Below, piece after piece: positions 25,225-36,781 of a stretch of 64,000 bases of DNA. The DNA is from Arcuatula senhousia (taxonomy: Eukaryota; Mollusca; Bivalvia; Mytilida; Mytilidae): positions 6,200,001 to 6,264,000 of the forward strand of contig OZ020311.1 in the NCBI GenBank assembly GCA_963971305.1, written 5' to 3'. The notes beneath the pieces were generated by a model, which saw only the letters and a list, made by a program, of their open reading frames with translations, did not search any database and was not told the origin of the DNA. The position numbers and the translations under genes are program-made. Numbering within the stretch: the stretch's first letter is position 1; each line of letters opens with the position of its first letter.

Positions 25225-26799
25225 GTAAGTTTGTTTACAGGAATGTTTTTTCTCCATTTTGTTTTTATTCAATCCACTGATCTGTTATGCAGTATAATAG
25301 TGAAGGAGCTATGTACGTCGAATGCAAACTTCCGTTTTGAACCTAGTTGCCGTATTTGAAAGAGGAAATGCAAGGTTTTTTAATTTCGTTTATCAGTAGT
25401 ACAGTAAGGTCATCAATTAAGGTCTCATACCCATTTACAATAAGAGTTTTCTTCCAAAAATGAAACACATGACATTATAATACACATAATGATATAGTTT
25501 CATTACGGAAAAATAAATACAACAAGGTTATCGATACTGCAAATTAGTCAAATCTTTCATAAAATTCGTACATAAGTATGGGTATTTTATTGAACAAATT
25601 AAATGTACACGTCGATTTTGATTATAAAAGGAATATAACATCCTGAGTTCTATGGAAATGTTGTTTATAAAGCACAAAACTTTAAATACAATCCTCTGAC
25701 TCTAAAATTTAAATTTTGTCAGAAAATATATATTTAGAACAAAACTTACAAAAGCATCCTAAAAAAATCTACTTATTTTTTTGGGGGCTCTTAATAAAAA
25801 AAGAATTTAAAAAGAATTTAATTCAAAGTAAAACTACACTTACAAAATAGCAATCTTAATTTGGATGAGATAATTAACATTGTTGACAGATCAAAGTTTA
25901 AGTATCAACTATTTTTAAATCATTACTAGTATTTGGTAACATCCCAACTTGGCATAATACATAATAAATTTAAGTATAACAAGTCCAATAAAGCCTCATT
26001 CAACATAACAATTGTATCAAACGTTATATCTAGACACTAAAACTTATATGAAAGACTTTAAAAAGGTATAACAAGCGACGTCAATACTGCACAAAAGTTC
26101 TTATATGGATGACCGATCAACTGCAATACACATCTGTTATAAATTCAAAGGGTATAAATACTAATAAACCATTGAAGGGGATACACAACTGCTTTTCTTC
26201 TAGAAACTGACACAGCAGGTAAGCAATGTAATCAAATGACCAAATTAAATAAGGGGAATTATTGAAACATTATAGTTTTCAAAATAACCATTGGGCCGCT
26301 CCAAATTAATTCAAAGTTCTTCGGACAACTTGAATAAAAATTTTAAACGGTGAGCGTTTTTTTTTTATCAAAAAGGTTTTTTTTTTGGCGAACAGATGAT
26401 CTAGGCCAGCGATCAATTTTTTAATTAAAAAAATGAATATGAATTTAAGGGTACTTCCAAGCGAGATATCTGTAAAATTTTTTTACTAATTTTGAGTTTA
26501 AATGTATCAACTATCCAAAGTGAAAAATCTACTGAACCATGGGTTTCCACTTTAAAATTTGTATCCCATTGTTTATTGATATCAACTGCAGGATAAATAC
26601 TAGCATGTTTAAATATACATATGCATAATGTACAAAGTACAATATGTAATTGTTTAAAAGACCACTATGATACATGCACAAATATAGCCTGTGAACAAGA
26701 AAATGTTTTTTTTTTGCTTTATGATGTTCCTGCTCTGAATGATACTAATCCAAATACATGTATGTCTCAAGGTTTATATTTCATCCGCATTTATATTAT

Positions 26800-27480
26800 A
26801 TTCCAACTTTAACAATTTTTTTCCCAAAACATCTTATAATGATAAAAGTTGTTACACTTTGGAACAAGTTTGCAGTATGGATAATTTTTGTTATATTTGG
26901 AGGAGAGATTTTTCAACAAGTGGACATTCCAATGGCTAAAAACTGTGCTCCTCTCCTCGCCGACCTGTTTTTATACTCGTACGAGAATTTCTTCAGGGAC
27001 TCGTAAATAACAAGAAAATGAAAGAGGCAAGGTTTAGGTTTTCTAATCTCACATTAAAATATATTGATGACGTTCTCTGTCAACAACGCTTCGTTTGGTA
27101 GATATACTCGAGAGCCATACAGATTGAAGAAATCACTGGATCAATTTGTTTCGCGTAATTCTTGGATTCACACTTCAAATTTGACTCTGGAGACTAAGTA
27201 CGAAAATTTACGATAAAAGAGACTATTTTAATTTTCCTAACATATCAACTTCACCTGCATACGGCGTCTATATTTCACAACTTGTTCGATATGCCAGGGC
27301 TTTAAAATTTTACATATTTTTCAGATGTTTTGATCTGACACCGCTTTCTCCGTGACCGACTATTAGAACAAGGTTATATAAAAAAAAGTCTCATACGATC
27401 CCAAAATATCAGCCAATTCAAAATAATGTTAAACGGAATGGTCAGTGTTTAGATAAGTGTTCGGCTGGTTGTTGTACAGT
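26800..27480 (+). pseudogene. Penelope-like reverse transcriptase remnant
   Basis: Frame-broken but clear: FGGEIFQQVDIPMAKNCAP followed by LLADLFLYSYE, then KYIDDVLC with the YxDD catalytic motif, then RDYFNFP and SPAYGVYISQLVRYARA. The glycine of the usual IPMGTNCAP is replaced by alanine or lysine. Several stops and frameshifts rule out function. The element continues into the R2 repeat. Confidence 0.75.
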
Positions 27481-27680
27481 GATGATCACTTCAATTTAAC
27501 GTCTCTATTATGTCTCCATAAAAGTGTTGTGTTTTTTGTAACTACCGGACCCAAAGATCGCAATGGAAGGGGGGTTTGGCGCGCAATAAAACCTGGTATA
27601 AAAGTCAGGAACATTGCGATCTTCAATATTTTCCTGTATGTTTTCCTTGTTTTGTCATCTCTCATGTGCATTTAGTTCGA
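27450..27680 (+). repeat. Interspersed repeat R2 (uninterrupted copy)
   Basis: Contains GGCTGGTTGTTGTACAGTGA, GATCGCAATGGAAGG and GGTTTGGCGC. Related copies lie at 33290-33490, 42653-42930 (split by the 3.37-kb transposon) and 63515-63620. This copy gives the empty site for the 3.37-kb insertion. Confidence 0.7.
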
Positions 27681-27969
27681 TAATTATTATTTCAATATAT
27701 ATTTTTGAATTCTGTCGTATTGTACCATGTAAATCATTGCATTGCAGCAAATATTAATTTTGTAGTATCTAAAGGCTGTTTACAGAACAAAAAGTTGACA
27801 GGATTAACTTTATTTTTATGACCCGTCCTCCAGCTTCCAGCCTTCCTTTGACATTTTTGAGGAACGTATCATAATTTGATCTTTTTCATGTTGATGAGAC
27901 TGAAATCCAATTCCAAGAGTTGTTCACCTTAAATTGTCCACTCCCAAATCAACACATAAACAGACATTT

Positions 27970-28115
27970 AGGGGGGAGCAGATAAGGGCAGCAATGGGGC
28001 ATTGAAGAGTCAAACGTCCGAAAGGGCAACGACAAAATCAGTAAACATGAGTGAACTCAGGTGCTTCGAAAGAGTAAAGAGTGCTGCTTGCTATAGCACA
28101 CCCGTCGCGCTGCGC
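27970..28115 (-). repeat. R1 fragment
   Basis: GGGGCATTGAAGAGTCAAAC, GTCCGAAAGGGCAACGAC and TATAGCACACCCGTCGC match the R1 tail seen at 44.9-45.1 kb. Non-coding. Confidence 0.6.
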
Positions 28116-28846
28116 TGCCACATTGTTAATTCTGCTTACTATCAGGGTTTGTTTTTCGGGGAATGAAACGGAGGGTTGGTGCAAGTTTATTCTGTTTCTT
28201 CGTTATTTAAGATCGCTTTAAATCTCTTTGTTCCTGTTAAGATATATTTCTCTCAAACACACAAATGACAAAAATATTTTTATTTAATAAAACTATGAAT
28301 TAATTTGGTGAGGTCGTGCAAATGAAATAAAATTTAAATATTCATAAAACATCACTAAATCTACATCCGAGCAATGTTAATATTACATTTATGAATTATT
28401 TCTCATTAGATAGTTTGAACATCAATTTGCTATCCTACCACAAACTATTCATAATTGCATTATTAAATTGCGATCAACCCCTAGGGGTATAGCTGTGCTT
28501 AATATGAGACAGACACACCTGTTGGAGGGACGTAAGTCGTAACTTGGACTTGGTAAAAAAATATTGGGTTTGCCTTACCATTGCATGTACTGTCTGTTTA
28601 TTCTATAGTGACTAGTCATGTAGTAAGGTCTGGGTCTTGTGATCCCGTCGGCTGCCGGTCTGAATGGCCAGTAACTCACAGTGGTAGTGTGTTTGTTTAC
28701 AACCCCAATCTAGTTTCATCGCGGTTCAATAATATTTTTTATATAAATAAAGAAAACACATTGTCTACATAGGGTCATAAACTTGGCCAAACACCCATGC
28801 ATAAATATTCTGTCGTCTGCCATTTTTGTTTTGGTTTCGTCACAAA

Positions 28847-30717
28847 CACAGGCGTTTGGGTCCAGGATTTTATTGTATTATAAATAACGTGTATATAAAT
28901 TTTTTTATCTCGTCTATATACTATTTCCAAAAGGCAAGAATGTTTGAAAGTTCTAAAAATAGAACAAAAACCCCCATATTTTCTCATAGAATCAAATGTT
29001 TTACATGAAATATTGGTGATTCTCTAAATCCTTTCAGTTTAATCTCACAATTGGGAACACATTTATCGTGAAACAATTCGCAATGACTTTGAATCTAATC
29101 TTTTTTCCACTGAAGCGAGCCAAACAAACCACCACGGACGGAAGTAGTTTAAAATTTTAAAGGGAGACAATATTCTTCTACTTTTTCCAATTTTATCATT
29201 GAAATGAAATAACCACGTATCTATTATCCTTAAACGACTTTTAAAAAATTTATAGAACACCCATCGAGTCCTACTTTGTATGTACGTTTTATTATACTAC
29301 CAACTCGTCAGTAAATAAATTTCAAATAAAATTGAGTCCACATTTTCCGCCAAATGATTTGTTCGAACTCGCCCAGATTTTACCTTACTGTAGTGTCACT
29401 CGGAAGTCCTTTATTTGGCGGAATATTGTTTCCCTTGTAAATCTTTGGGCACTTCCGTCCGTGGTGATCTTTTGTCTCGCTTCGTAGGAAAAAAGACCCG
29501 ATGTGAGATTTATACATACTGACATGCTTTACTTTTGCTTCCTAAAGAGAGTTACAGCGGAAAGGAGTTATAGAATGTTCTAGTTGTTTATGGTAAAAAA
29601 TATTTCTACAAGAAAAAAGGGAGTTTCCGTCAGTTCTATTTTTAGAACTTTCAAACATTCTTGCCTTGTGGAAATAGTATATAGACGAGTGTTATACTAC
29701 TATCCCAGAACTGCGACTGCAACCTTCATTCTACTATCCCGGAAACTGCGCTTAATCCCCCCGAAAAAAATACAGCGAACTAGTAAATCTGAAACAATGA
29801 AGGGTCATCATAGAATTTTAGTTATTTTGACTAAGCGGTTTTTGTCTCGCCTGCTACGAATGTCGCAAAAGGCGAGACTTAGGTATGGAGATTCCGGCGG
29901 CAGTGGCGGTGGTGGCGGCGGTGTCTACAATTGTAAAAGTTTTTGCTTTAGTCTGCTTGATGTGAACAAGTTATGACACACAATTGATATTTGGTATACA
30001 GATGCATTAGCAGCAGTACAGATTAGTTTTAAAAGCATTTTATCTGCATACTCCTGCAGTCGCGGTCTAATGACTTTGAGATTTTATACTGATTTGGTCA
30101 ATGTTAACCCCTTTTCTAAAGTCTGTTTAACGTAAAGCAGTCATGGTACACCATCGACAATCCTGGTGATTTTTTATTTTTTCATGGACCAATCTTGGTT
30201 TATAGGGGACTCAAACATTACCGTACTTACACTGGACGCCTAGTTTTTGGACCCTTCTCGACAAAGGTAGACCCCAGGTTAATGCTAATGCAACAGCATA
30301 TCAAATGTCGATGAGTATAAAATCTCAAAGTCATCAGACCGTGACTGCAGGAGCATGCAGATAAAATGCTTTAAAAATTAAACTGTACTGGTGCTAATGC
30401 AACTGTATACCAAATATCAATTGTGTACCATACATTGTTCACATCAAACAGACTTAAGCAATAACTTTAATAATTGTGGACGCCGCCGCCACCACCGCCA
30501 CTGCCGCCGGAATCTATGATGACCCTTCATTGTTTCATATTTCTAGTTCGCGGTATATTTTTTTTCGGGGATAAACGCAGTTTTAGATATTCCGGGATAG
30601 TAGAATGAAGGTTGCGACTATATCCGATTTCGGGGATAGTAGTATAACAGACGAGATGAAAATTTTTATATACACGTTATTTATAATAAAATAAAATCCT
30701 GGACCTAAACGCCTGTG
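28847..30717. mobile_element. TIR element with 8-bp target duplication (hAT-like)
   Basis: Ends CACAGGCGTTTGGGTCCAGG and the inverse of CACAGGCGTTTAGGTCCAGG; homology of the arms runs about 118 bp. The flanks are identical 8-mers, GTCACAAA at 28839-28846 and 30718-30725. The right arm is split by the younger element at 29690-30649. The interior also folds back (GTCCGTGGTGGTTTG type at 29120 and 29450). No transposase. An 8-bp duplication suits the hAT superfamily, but the TIR alone does not prove it. Confidence 0.85.
29690..30649. mobile_element. 960-bp fold-back element nested in the previous one
   Basis: Perfect 17-bp terminal repeats TGTTATACTACTATCCC and GGGATAGTAGTATAACA, flanked by GACGAG on both sides (29684-29689 and 30650-30655). 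Nearly the whole element is two long inverted arms of about 340-400 bp, including a GGC-rich CCGGCGGCAGTGGCGG block, around a short centre near 30100-30290. The left arm carries about 70 bp absent from the right arm (29815-29890). No coding region. Confidence 0.88.
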
Positions 30718-31232
30718 GTCACAAAGTGGGTTACGTCGGCGTTTGAATATGAACTTCAATAAAATGATTTAAAAACTTTCATTGCATTTTTTTTAGCATG
30801 TGGAAAATAGCTAAAAATATGTTTTATTAATAGAAAAAATTATCAAAAATGATTGGGTATTTTTAGAAATTACTAGAATGAAAAAGTTTTAAAAAGTGAA
30901 ATGAAATTTGACTGCCAGTACAAACTATTGAAGTTACATGACTTCTGCGAAGTCACATGACTTCATACAAATACACTTGGGTATTTCTACCGGTAAAAGG
31001 GACTTACATCCCTTATTAATAAAACTTATTATAATTACTTCAAAATTGATCAAAACTGTATATGAAGCACTACAATGCCATTTTAAAATCAATCCCTTCA
31101 AAACAGGACATTTTCTCTCTTTGTTACCTTTAAAATAATCTGGGTAAGCTGATTCACAGAAAGTAAAGTAAACTATTTGTTCTATAGTTCTATATATTTT
31201 CAAAAAGTGTTTGGCATTTTCGAGTTTTGTGT

Positions 31233-31252
31233 ACAGCACCTCTGAGGAGTAT
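31233..31252 (+). repeat. 5' half of a hammerhead-type repeat
   Basis: CAGCACCTCTGAGGAGTATTTT resembles the CGCCTCTGATGA half of the motif at 45499, with a changed core. The 3' half is missing. Confidence 0.35.
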
Positions 31253-31426
31253 TTTAAATCGATCTATATACATGAAATAGAAGACAATAAAGTATGACGG
31301 TATTGTCATTCACATAAATACCCTCTCCAACAATCATGTCAAATTCTAAATATTAAAATTTATTGAAACAAGATGTGTAAGTGCTACATGAAACACAGAC
31401 AATTTCTAATCCTTATTGTTTGTAGA

Positions 31427-33151
31427 ATGGCTACCTCTTGCAACAAGTGTCTACAACGGAGAAAGACGTCCATTCCTTCCATCTTTTGTCATGATTGTGA
31501 GGAACTGTTATGCCACTCATGTACCGACCGTCATAAACTTTGTAAAGACACAACACACCACGAAATCATACCTTATGAGGACTATCTTAAGTTACCTCCA
31601 TTTATTTTGAAAATTAAAATGAAATGTCTTCGACATGGTCAGAAGTATACACGTTTTTGTCGTATTCATGATCAGTCCATTTGTGACAAATGCTTGATAG
31701 AATCGCACAAGAAATGTGAAAATGTACCAAAGATAGAAGATATTGTCCACACTGTGAAGAGTTCTGTGGTATTTGAGGATACAATTACCGAAATGGATAG
31801 AATGTGCCAAAAGTTGTCTGAAATAGCAAAGGACCGGAAACAAAATTTAAAACAGCTAAAAAGAAGACGGAAGAAAATAAAAAAGAAAATAGAGAAGAAA
31901 ATTGATATTATAATCAACATTCTTCAACAACTGAAAACAGATAAGATAGCTAAACTAGACTCTGTTTACAACGAGCTTATTAATGACATTTCTCATACAT
32001 TTAAAACTATTGAATCGGAAGAGAAGAAACTTCGTTCCATGCTGGACCAGAAAGATGATATCCTAAAGTACGCTACTAATTGCCATACTTTTATGGGGAT
32101 TAAAGAAATGGAGTCCATTGTTAATGAAGTGGATGGTAACTTAAATGAACTCTCGAAAGATGAAAAACTTATGGAGTACAATCTGAAATTCCATCATGTT
32201 AATAAAACAATTGTAAATATCATTAGTGGTATCCAGTCCCTAGAAGACGTCCAAGTCACCAAGAGCCCATCTACTGTATCTATACATGATACCAAACCAC
32301 GATATCTAGAGGCTATGAAAGAGATACAACCACCTGTTAAGCTTGACCTCCAGCAAACGATTAACCTGGAGAGGGATCATGAATACTCTGGCTGTACCTT
32401 ATCTGGTGGACAAATGGTGTTAACTGGTAAAAGTTTTTCATCTTCTGCTGATGAAGATGGTAGCTATGATTATGATCGTTCTTGTAACATATTTATTCAT
32501 AAGTTAGACGGATCAATTAGATCCACTAGAAAGTTTAATTTGAGCGAGGGAGTAGAGGATGTGACACCAGTTGATGATCATCATGTTGCTGTGTCACATC
32601 CTGAGTCTGGCACTATCTCCCTTATAGATTTAAATAGTGATCGGGTGGTGAGAAAGCTAAATACTGGAGAGGTGGGAGTGGCAGGGTTGTGTTGTAGAGG
32701 TAGAAATATAGTATGTTGTGTGGAGGATAAAGGGCTAATCAAAGTGAAAATTGACAGCGGAAAGGTAGAGACAGTGGTTGTGAATAAAAGTGTTAATGAC
32801 GACTCACATGTATATGTAAGTAGCGGCCTCATATGTTACACGTGTCCTGCAGCAAACACAGTAACTGTTCTTGATACTCAGTACAACGTTATCAGTACAT
32901 TTAAAGATGAGGCTATGCTATACTGTCCCAGGGATGTGACAATAGATGATAATAATTATATCTATGTCACAGGGGTCTTATCTTACAATCTAGTAGTTCT
33001 CTCTCCTGATGGCAGATCATGCCATCAGCTACTACATAAAGATGACGGACTGTGTCATCCTACTGCTGTACACTATGACAGTAGAACTACAAAACTGATG
33101 TTGGTTAATAGTGAAGGACCTGCTTTTATATACAATCTTGCCCAAATCTAA
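31427..33151 (+). CDS. TRIM-like protein: two B-boxes, coiled coil, propeller (no RING)
   Basis: Intronless frame, 574 aa from the ATG at 31427. That ATG is preferred over 31373 because TTGTTTGTAG just before it looks like an acceptor for an upstream 5' exon, and because MATSCNKC aligns with MASTCSIC of the paralog at 61278. B-box-type zinc fingers lie at about residues 5-47 (C-x2-C..CHDC..CHSC..HH) and 67-105 (CLRHGQ..FCRIHD..ICDKC..SHKKC). A Lys-rich coiled coil follows at about 112-265, then a region of about 250 residues with six-bladed-propeller/NHL-like repeats (DDNNYIYVTG, VVLSPDGRS). TRIM proteins without RING usually act as cytoplasmic scaffolds. Mussels have many such genes; the partner is unknown. 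Confidence 0.88.
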   Translation: MATSCNKCLQRRKTSIPSIFCHDCEELLCHSCTDRHKLCKDTTHHEIIPYEDYLKLPPFILKIKMKCLRHGQKYTRFCRIHDQSICDKCLIESHKKCENVPKIEDIVHTVKSSVVFEDTITEMDRMCQKLSEIAKDRKQNLKQLKRRRKKIKKKIEKKIDIIINILQQLKTDKIAKLDSVYNELINDISHTFKTIESEEKKLRSMLDQKDDILKYATNCHTFMGIKEMESIVNEVDGNLNELSKDEKLMEYNLKFHHVNKTIVNIISGIQSLEDVQVTKSPSTVSIHDTKPRYLEAMKEIQPPVKLDLQQTINLERDHEYSGCTLSGGQMVLTGKSFSSSADEDGSYDYDRSCNIFIHKLDGSIRSTRKFNLSEGVEDVTPVDDHHVAVSHPESGTISLIDLNSDRVVRKLNTGEVGVAGLCCRGRNIVCCVEDKGLIKVKIDSGKVETVVVNKSVNDDSHVYVSSGLICYTCPAANTVTVLDTQYNVISTFKDEAMLYCPRDVTIDDNNYIYVTGVLSYNLVVLSPDGRSCHQLLHKDDGLCHPTAVHYDSRTTKLMLVNSEGPAFIYNLAQI

Positions 33152-33289
33152 AAGTTAGGTTGACAGATAGTGAGTGGGTAATGTGAGAACAAAAATGCGA
33201 GACTGTAATAACAGATAATGGATTATGAGAATAGATTAGTTGGAATATTTTGGGTGTAGTTTTATTTAAATGTATTAAGGCTTGTTCAA

Positions 33290-33490
33290 TTTTTTTCTAG
33301 TTTTTTTCACCTGACACCATGGTGTCCGTGATCGGGTTTTGAATTTTGCGTTACACTGAACCCTAAGATCGCAAACAGAAGAGGAAGGTTTGGCGCCACA
33401 AAGTTTCATCTACTATTTCTTTTGAAATGTTCTATTGTGATATTAAATTTCTCCGGTATGTCTGTGCCGTGTTTTGTCTTTTCTTCTTGA
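33290..33490 (+). repeat. R2 copy downstream of the TRIM-like gene
   Basis: Holds CCCTAAGATCGCAAACAGAA and GGTTTGGCGCC, then TGCCGTGTTTTGTC, in the same order as 27535-27660. Non-coding. Confidence 0.55.
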
Positions 33491-33919
33491 GATTATGACT
33501 AAACTCGATGGTTTGTTTCTATACGTTTATTCAAAAGAGTGCTTTCCGTGACGTTTCACTTCTAATATTGTATATTGTGCTGGGTTTGTTTATTAGCTGT
33601 ATAATGTATGCCATTTGTACTAGCTGTGTTCTTTTAACTTAAAATATGTGAGATTGATTGTTATAGTTGTTTTATGTTTTCTTAATTCTGTGACATTAAT
33701 AAGTGCACTAGCTGTGTTATTCTATACCTTGTGTATTTTACTTGAACACTTGGATGTTTATAGAAGTAAGCTGTTATTTTTTATTTATAATCGGTGACTT
33801 TTACACTGGCTTCGTTGGTGTTTTCACTTATAAAATGTTAGATTCATAAGTGTAATAATTTGTTACAATTATAAATGAATCAGATGTATTACTGTAATTG
33901 TTACCGTTGATATAAATGT

Positions 33920-34108
33920 GTTATTTAAAATACTTACTGTGTTCTTAGAATACCAACTGTGTCATTTAGAATACTAACTTTATTATTTAGAATACTAACT
34001 GTGTTGTTATATACATACTGTGTTATTTAAAATACTTACTGTGTTATTTAAAATACCAACTGTGTCATTTAGAATACTAACTTTGTTATTTAGAATACTA
34101 ACAGGAAC
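33920..34108. repeat. Minisatellite, unit about 21 bp, left part
   Basis: Diverged copies of TGTTATTTAGAATACTAACTG. The array resumes at 36062-36165 with the same unit, so the LINE sequence between was inserted into it. Confidence 0.75.
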
Positions 34109-36061
34109 AGGGAGATGTGTTAAGTCCCCTATTGTTTAATTTTTTTATAAATCAAATAATAACATACTTCACAACCACAGCACAGATCAAATTTCTATTG
34201 GTAACTGTAAGTTACATTGTTTATTGTATGTTGGTGATTTAGTAGCCACATAGGTTTACAGAATAGTCTAGACCTTCTTGCAAAATTCTGTTCAGACTAG
34301 AAGTTAGAAATAAATTTATCTAAATCGAAACATGTTTTTCAATTCAAACCTAAAGACTTATTTGGACTTTTTCAAGATAAATGGCTCCCTTATTGAAACT
34401 GTTGATAAATATTGTTACCTAGTAGAATAGTCTTAAAATATAATGGCAATTTCAATTTAGCTTCTAATGTACTACAGGATAAAGCAAGAAAAGCACTTTT
34501 TAAGATTGAAAAAAACTATAGGGTTGAATAATCCCTGCAAAACCTAGTAGAATAGTCCTAAAATATAATGGCAATTTCAATTTAGCTTCTAATGTACTAC
34601 AGGGTTGAATAATCCCTGCAAAACCTAGTAGAATAGTCCTAAAATATAATGGCAATTTCAATTTAGCTTCTAATGTACTACAGGATAAAGCAAGAAAAGC
34701 ACTTTTTAAGATTGAAAAAAAACTATAGGGTTGAATAATCCCTGCAAAACCTTGGAAAAAGTGTTTGACTCTATGGTCTTGCCGATTTTATTATACGGAA
34801 GTGAAGTTTGGGGCATTGAATCTGCTACTAATATCGCTAAGGCAAGTTCATTAATGTATGTGAAATTTCATATCAAGTTTATAAAAGAAATTTTAGGTGT
34901 TAACTGTAAAGCTTCTAACAGTGCTTGCCTTTCTGAACTTAATAGCCTATCTATTTGTTCTAAAATAATCATGTATTCAACAAATTTCTAAACCCCATTA
35001 TCTCTTCTAGAAACTCGTTGGTGAATTAATTATTTTTTCAATACGCTGCAGTCCAATTCTTGGACTTAAACCACGGAGAAATGTTTTCAAAAGATAGGAT
35101 TTTCATATTTAATTTTGATTACAAACCTTTATTTCCCCAATTGAAGCAACGCATTAATGATATTTTTTATGCAGGACCAAATTGCTAGTATTCATGCTTC
35201 TGAAAAACTTCTATTTTTCAAATAATTTTGCCCATCTCCAGGACGTGTATTTTATGTTGATCATTTAGAAAATTTCAAAAACAGATCTTTCTTAAGTAAA
35301 TACAGGCTAAGTGCTCATAACCTAGAAATAGAAAGATGTAGACATTGTAACATAACCAGAGAAGACAGACTGTGTAAAATGTGCAATGATGCCGCAATCG
35401 AAGACGAAATACATTTACTTTGGCTATGTCCAAAATACTCAAATGAGAGAAAGGTATTTCTTGACAAATTATCATCTTTCTGGAATATAAACTGTGATCA
35501 ACTTCGTTAAGAGAATTTCTTTAAGTTATTAATGAACTCAAAAAACAAACATGTGCTAAACTTACTGTCTTCATTTCTTCAAAAACTATTTGAAATAAGA
35601 AACTCACATGTGTCTGGGGTATGATTTTATTATTATTTTTATATAATAACTGTGATCAACTTCGTTAAGAGAATTTCTTTAAGTTATTAATGAACTCAAA
35701 AAACAAACATGTGCTAAACTTACTGTCTTCATTTCTTCAAAAACTATTTGAAATAAGAAACTCACATGTGTCTGGGGTATGATTTTATTATTATTTTTAT
35801 ATATATATTTACACTTGCTTATAAAAGAAATTTAAGTTGGTTATAGACTATTTGACTTTTTAATATCTATAAACACAATAGTTCTACCATGTATTTTTTC
35901 AAAATTCAAAGTAAACTAGTATTTTTATTATTTTGCTCTATGTATTCTATTCTTGTAATTTTGTGAATGCCATAATTTTTGTACTACATGTCTTAACCAA
36001 TTATTAAAATTTCGTTTGAACCAAAAAATAGTATTATTAATATTATTGTTATTATTAATAT
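34109..36061 (+). pseudogene. LINE reverse transcriptase remnant
   Basis: Starts with a decayed GDVLSPLLFN-type motif, then LPILLYGSEVWG (34780 region) and RSFLSKYRL..LEIERCRHC and DEIHLLWLCP near 35280-35450, typical of the C-terminal region and CCHC/CHC knuckle of I- or L2-type LINEs. The frame is broken. Inside, a block beginning CCTAGTAGAATAGTC occurs three times (near 34418, 34541, 34624; the middle copy lacks about 40 bp), and a 158-bp block starting ACTGTGATCAACTTCG is duplicated (35491, 35649). Confidence 0.7.
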
Positions 36062-36165
36062 AGTAAAATACTAACTGTTTTATTTAAAATACAAACAGTA
36101 TTATTTAGAATACTAACTGTGGTATTTAGAATACTAACTGTGTTATCTGAAATACTAATTTAAAA
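36062..36165. repeat. Minisatellite, right part
   Basis: TTTAGAATACTAACTGTG-type units continue the array of 33920-34108 after the LINE insertion. Confidence 0.65.
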
Positions 36166-36768
36166 TACATGTACCAACTAGTTTTTGTTAACGTTCATAT
36201 CTATACAACTGCAAGTGGAAGAGGGACGGAATTTGGTCAGTGGTACACCTGGGATGGTAACCATCATCCGTACCAATATAAGGTCACTTTGACATACACT
36301 TTCTGCATGAATAACACAGGTTAAAGTTTTGGTTAATGTCGTAATCTTAGCAACTGCAATGGAAAAGTGAATGATATTTGGTCAGTATTTTCATCCTGTG
36401 CCAGAATAAGATCACCCTGACCTACATTTTCGAATGATAGAATCAGGTGAAAGTTTTGTTAAGGTCCATTTCTCATCGACTTCTTGAAGGGTGATATTTG
36501 GTCTATTATCACCTTGGACAGCAGCCAACATCTGTTTCCTGAGCATCCTTGTTCACTTACTTAAAAAGAATAATTAAATTTCTTGATCGCTCATTCGGGC
36601 TTAATGACAATGCTTCGTAACAAGATTAACTTTAAATTCGTAACCAAAAGATAACCTGAACTCTTTGAACACTTGATTCTCTGTGACTATTGCAAGTCGA
36701 TCGTTATCTGTTCAGTTTATTTATTGAGGCAATCAGGTAGGTTACGGCGTAATTGTTTTAGACAGGGT

Positions 36769-36776
36769 TATAAATA
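36769..36776 (+). promoter_or_regulatory. TATA-like box close to the start of copy C
   Basis: TATAAATA ends only 5 bases before the ATG of copy C. The same block precedes copy D, where the ATG is about 75 bases further on. If this TATA is used, transcription would begin inside the signal-peptide codons. Confidence 0.4.
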
Positions 36777-36781
36777 GGGAA

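Noticed and set aside
26205..26225. Tiny exon-like stretch TTCTAG..CAGGTAAGC
   Set aside because: About 15 bases between acceptor- and donor-like words with no matching gene on either side.
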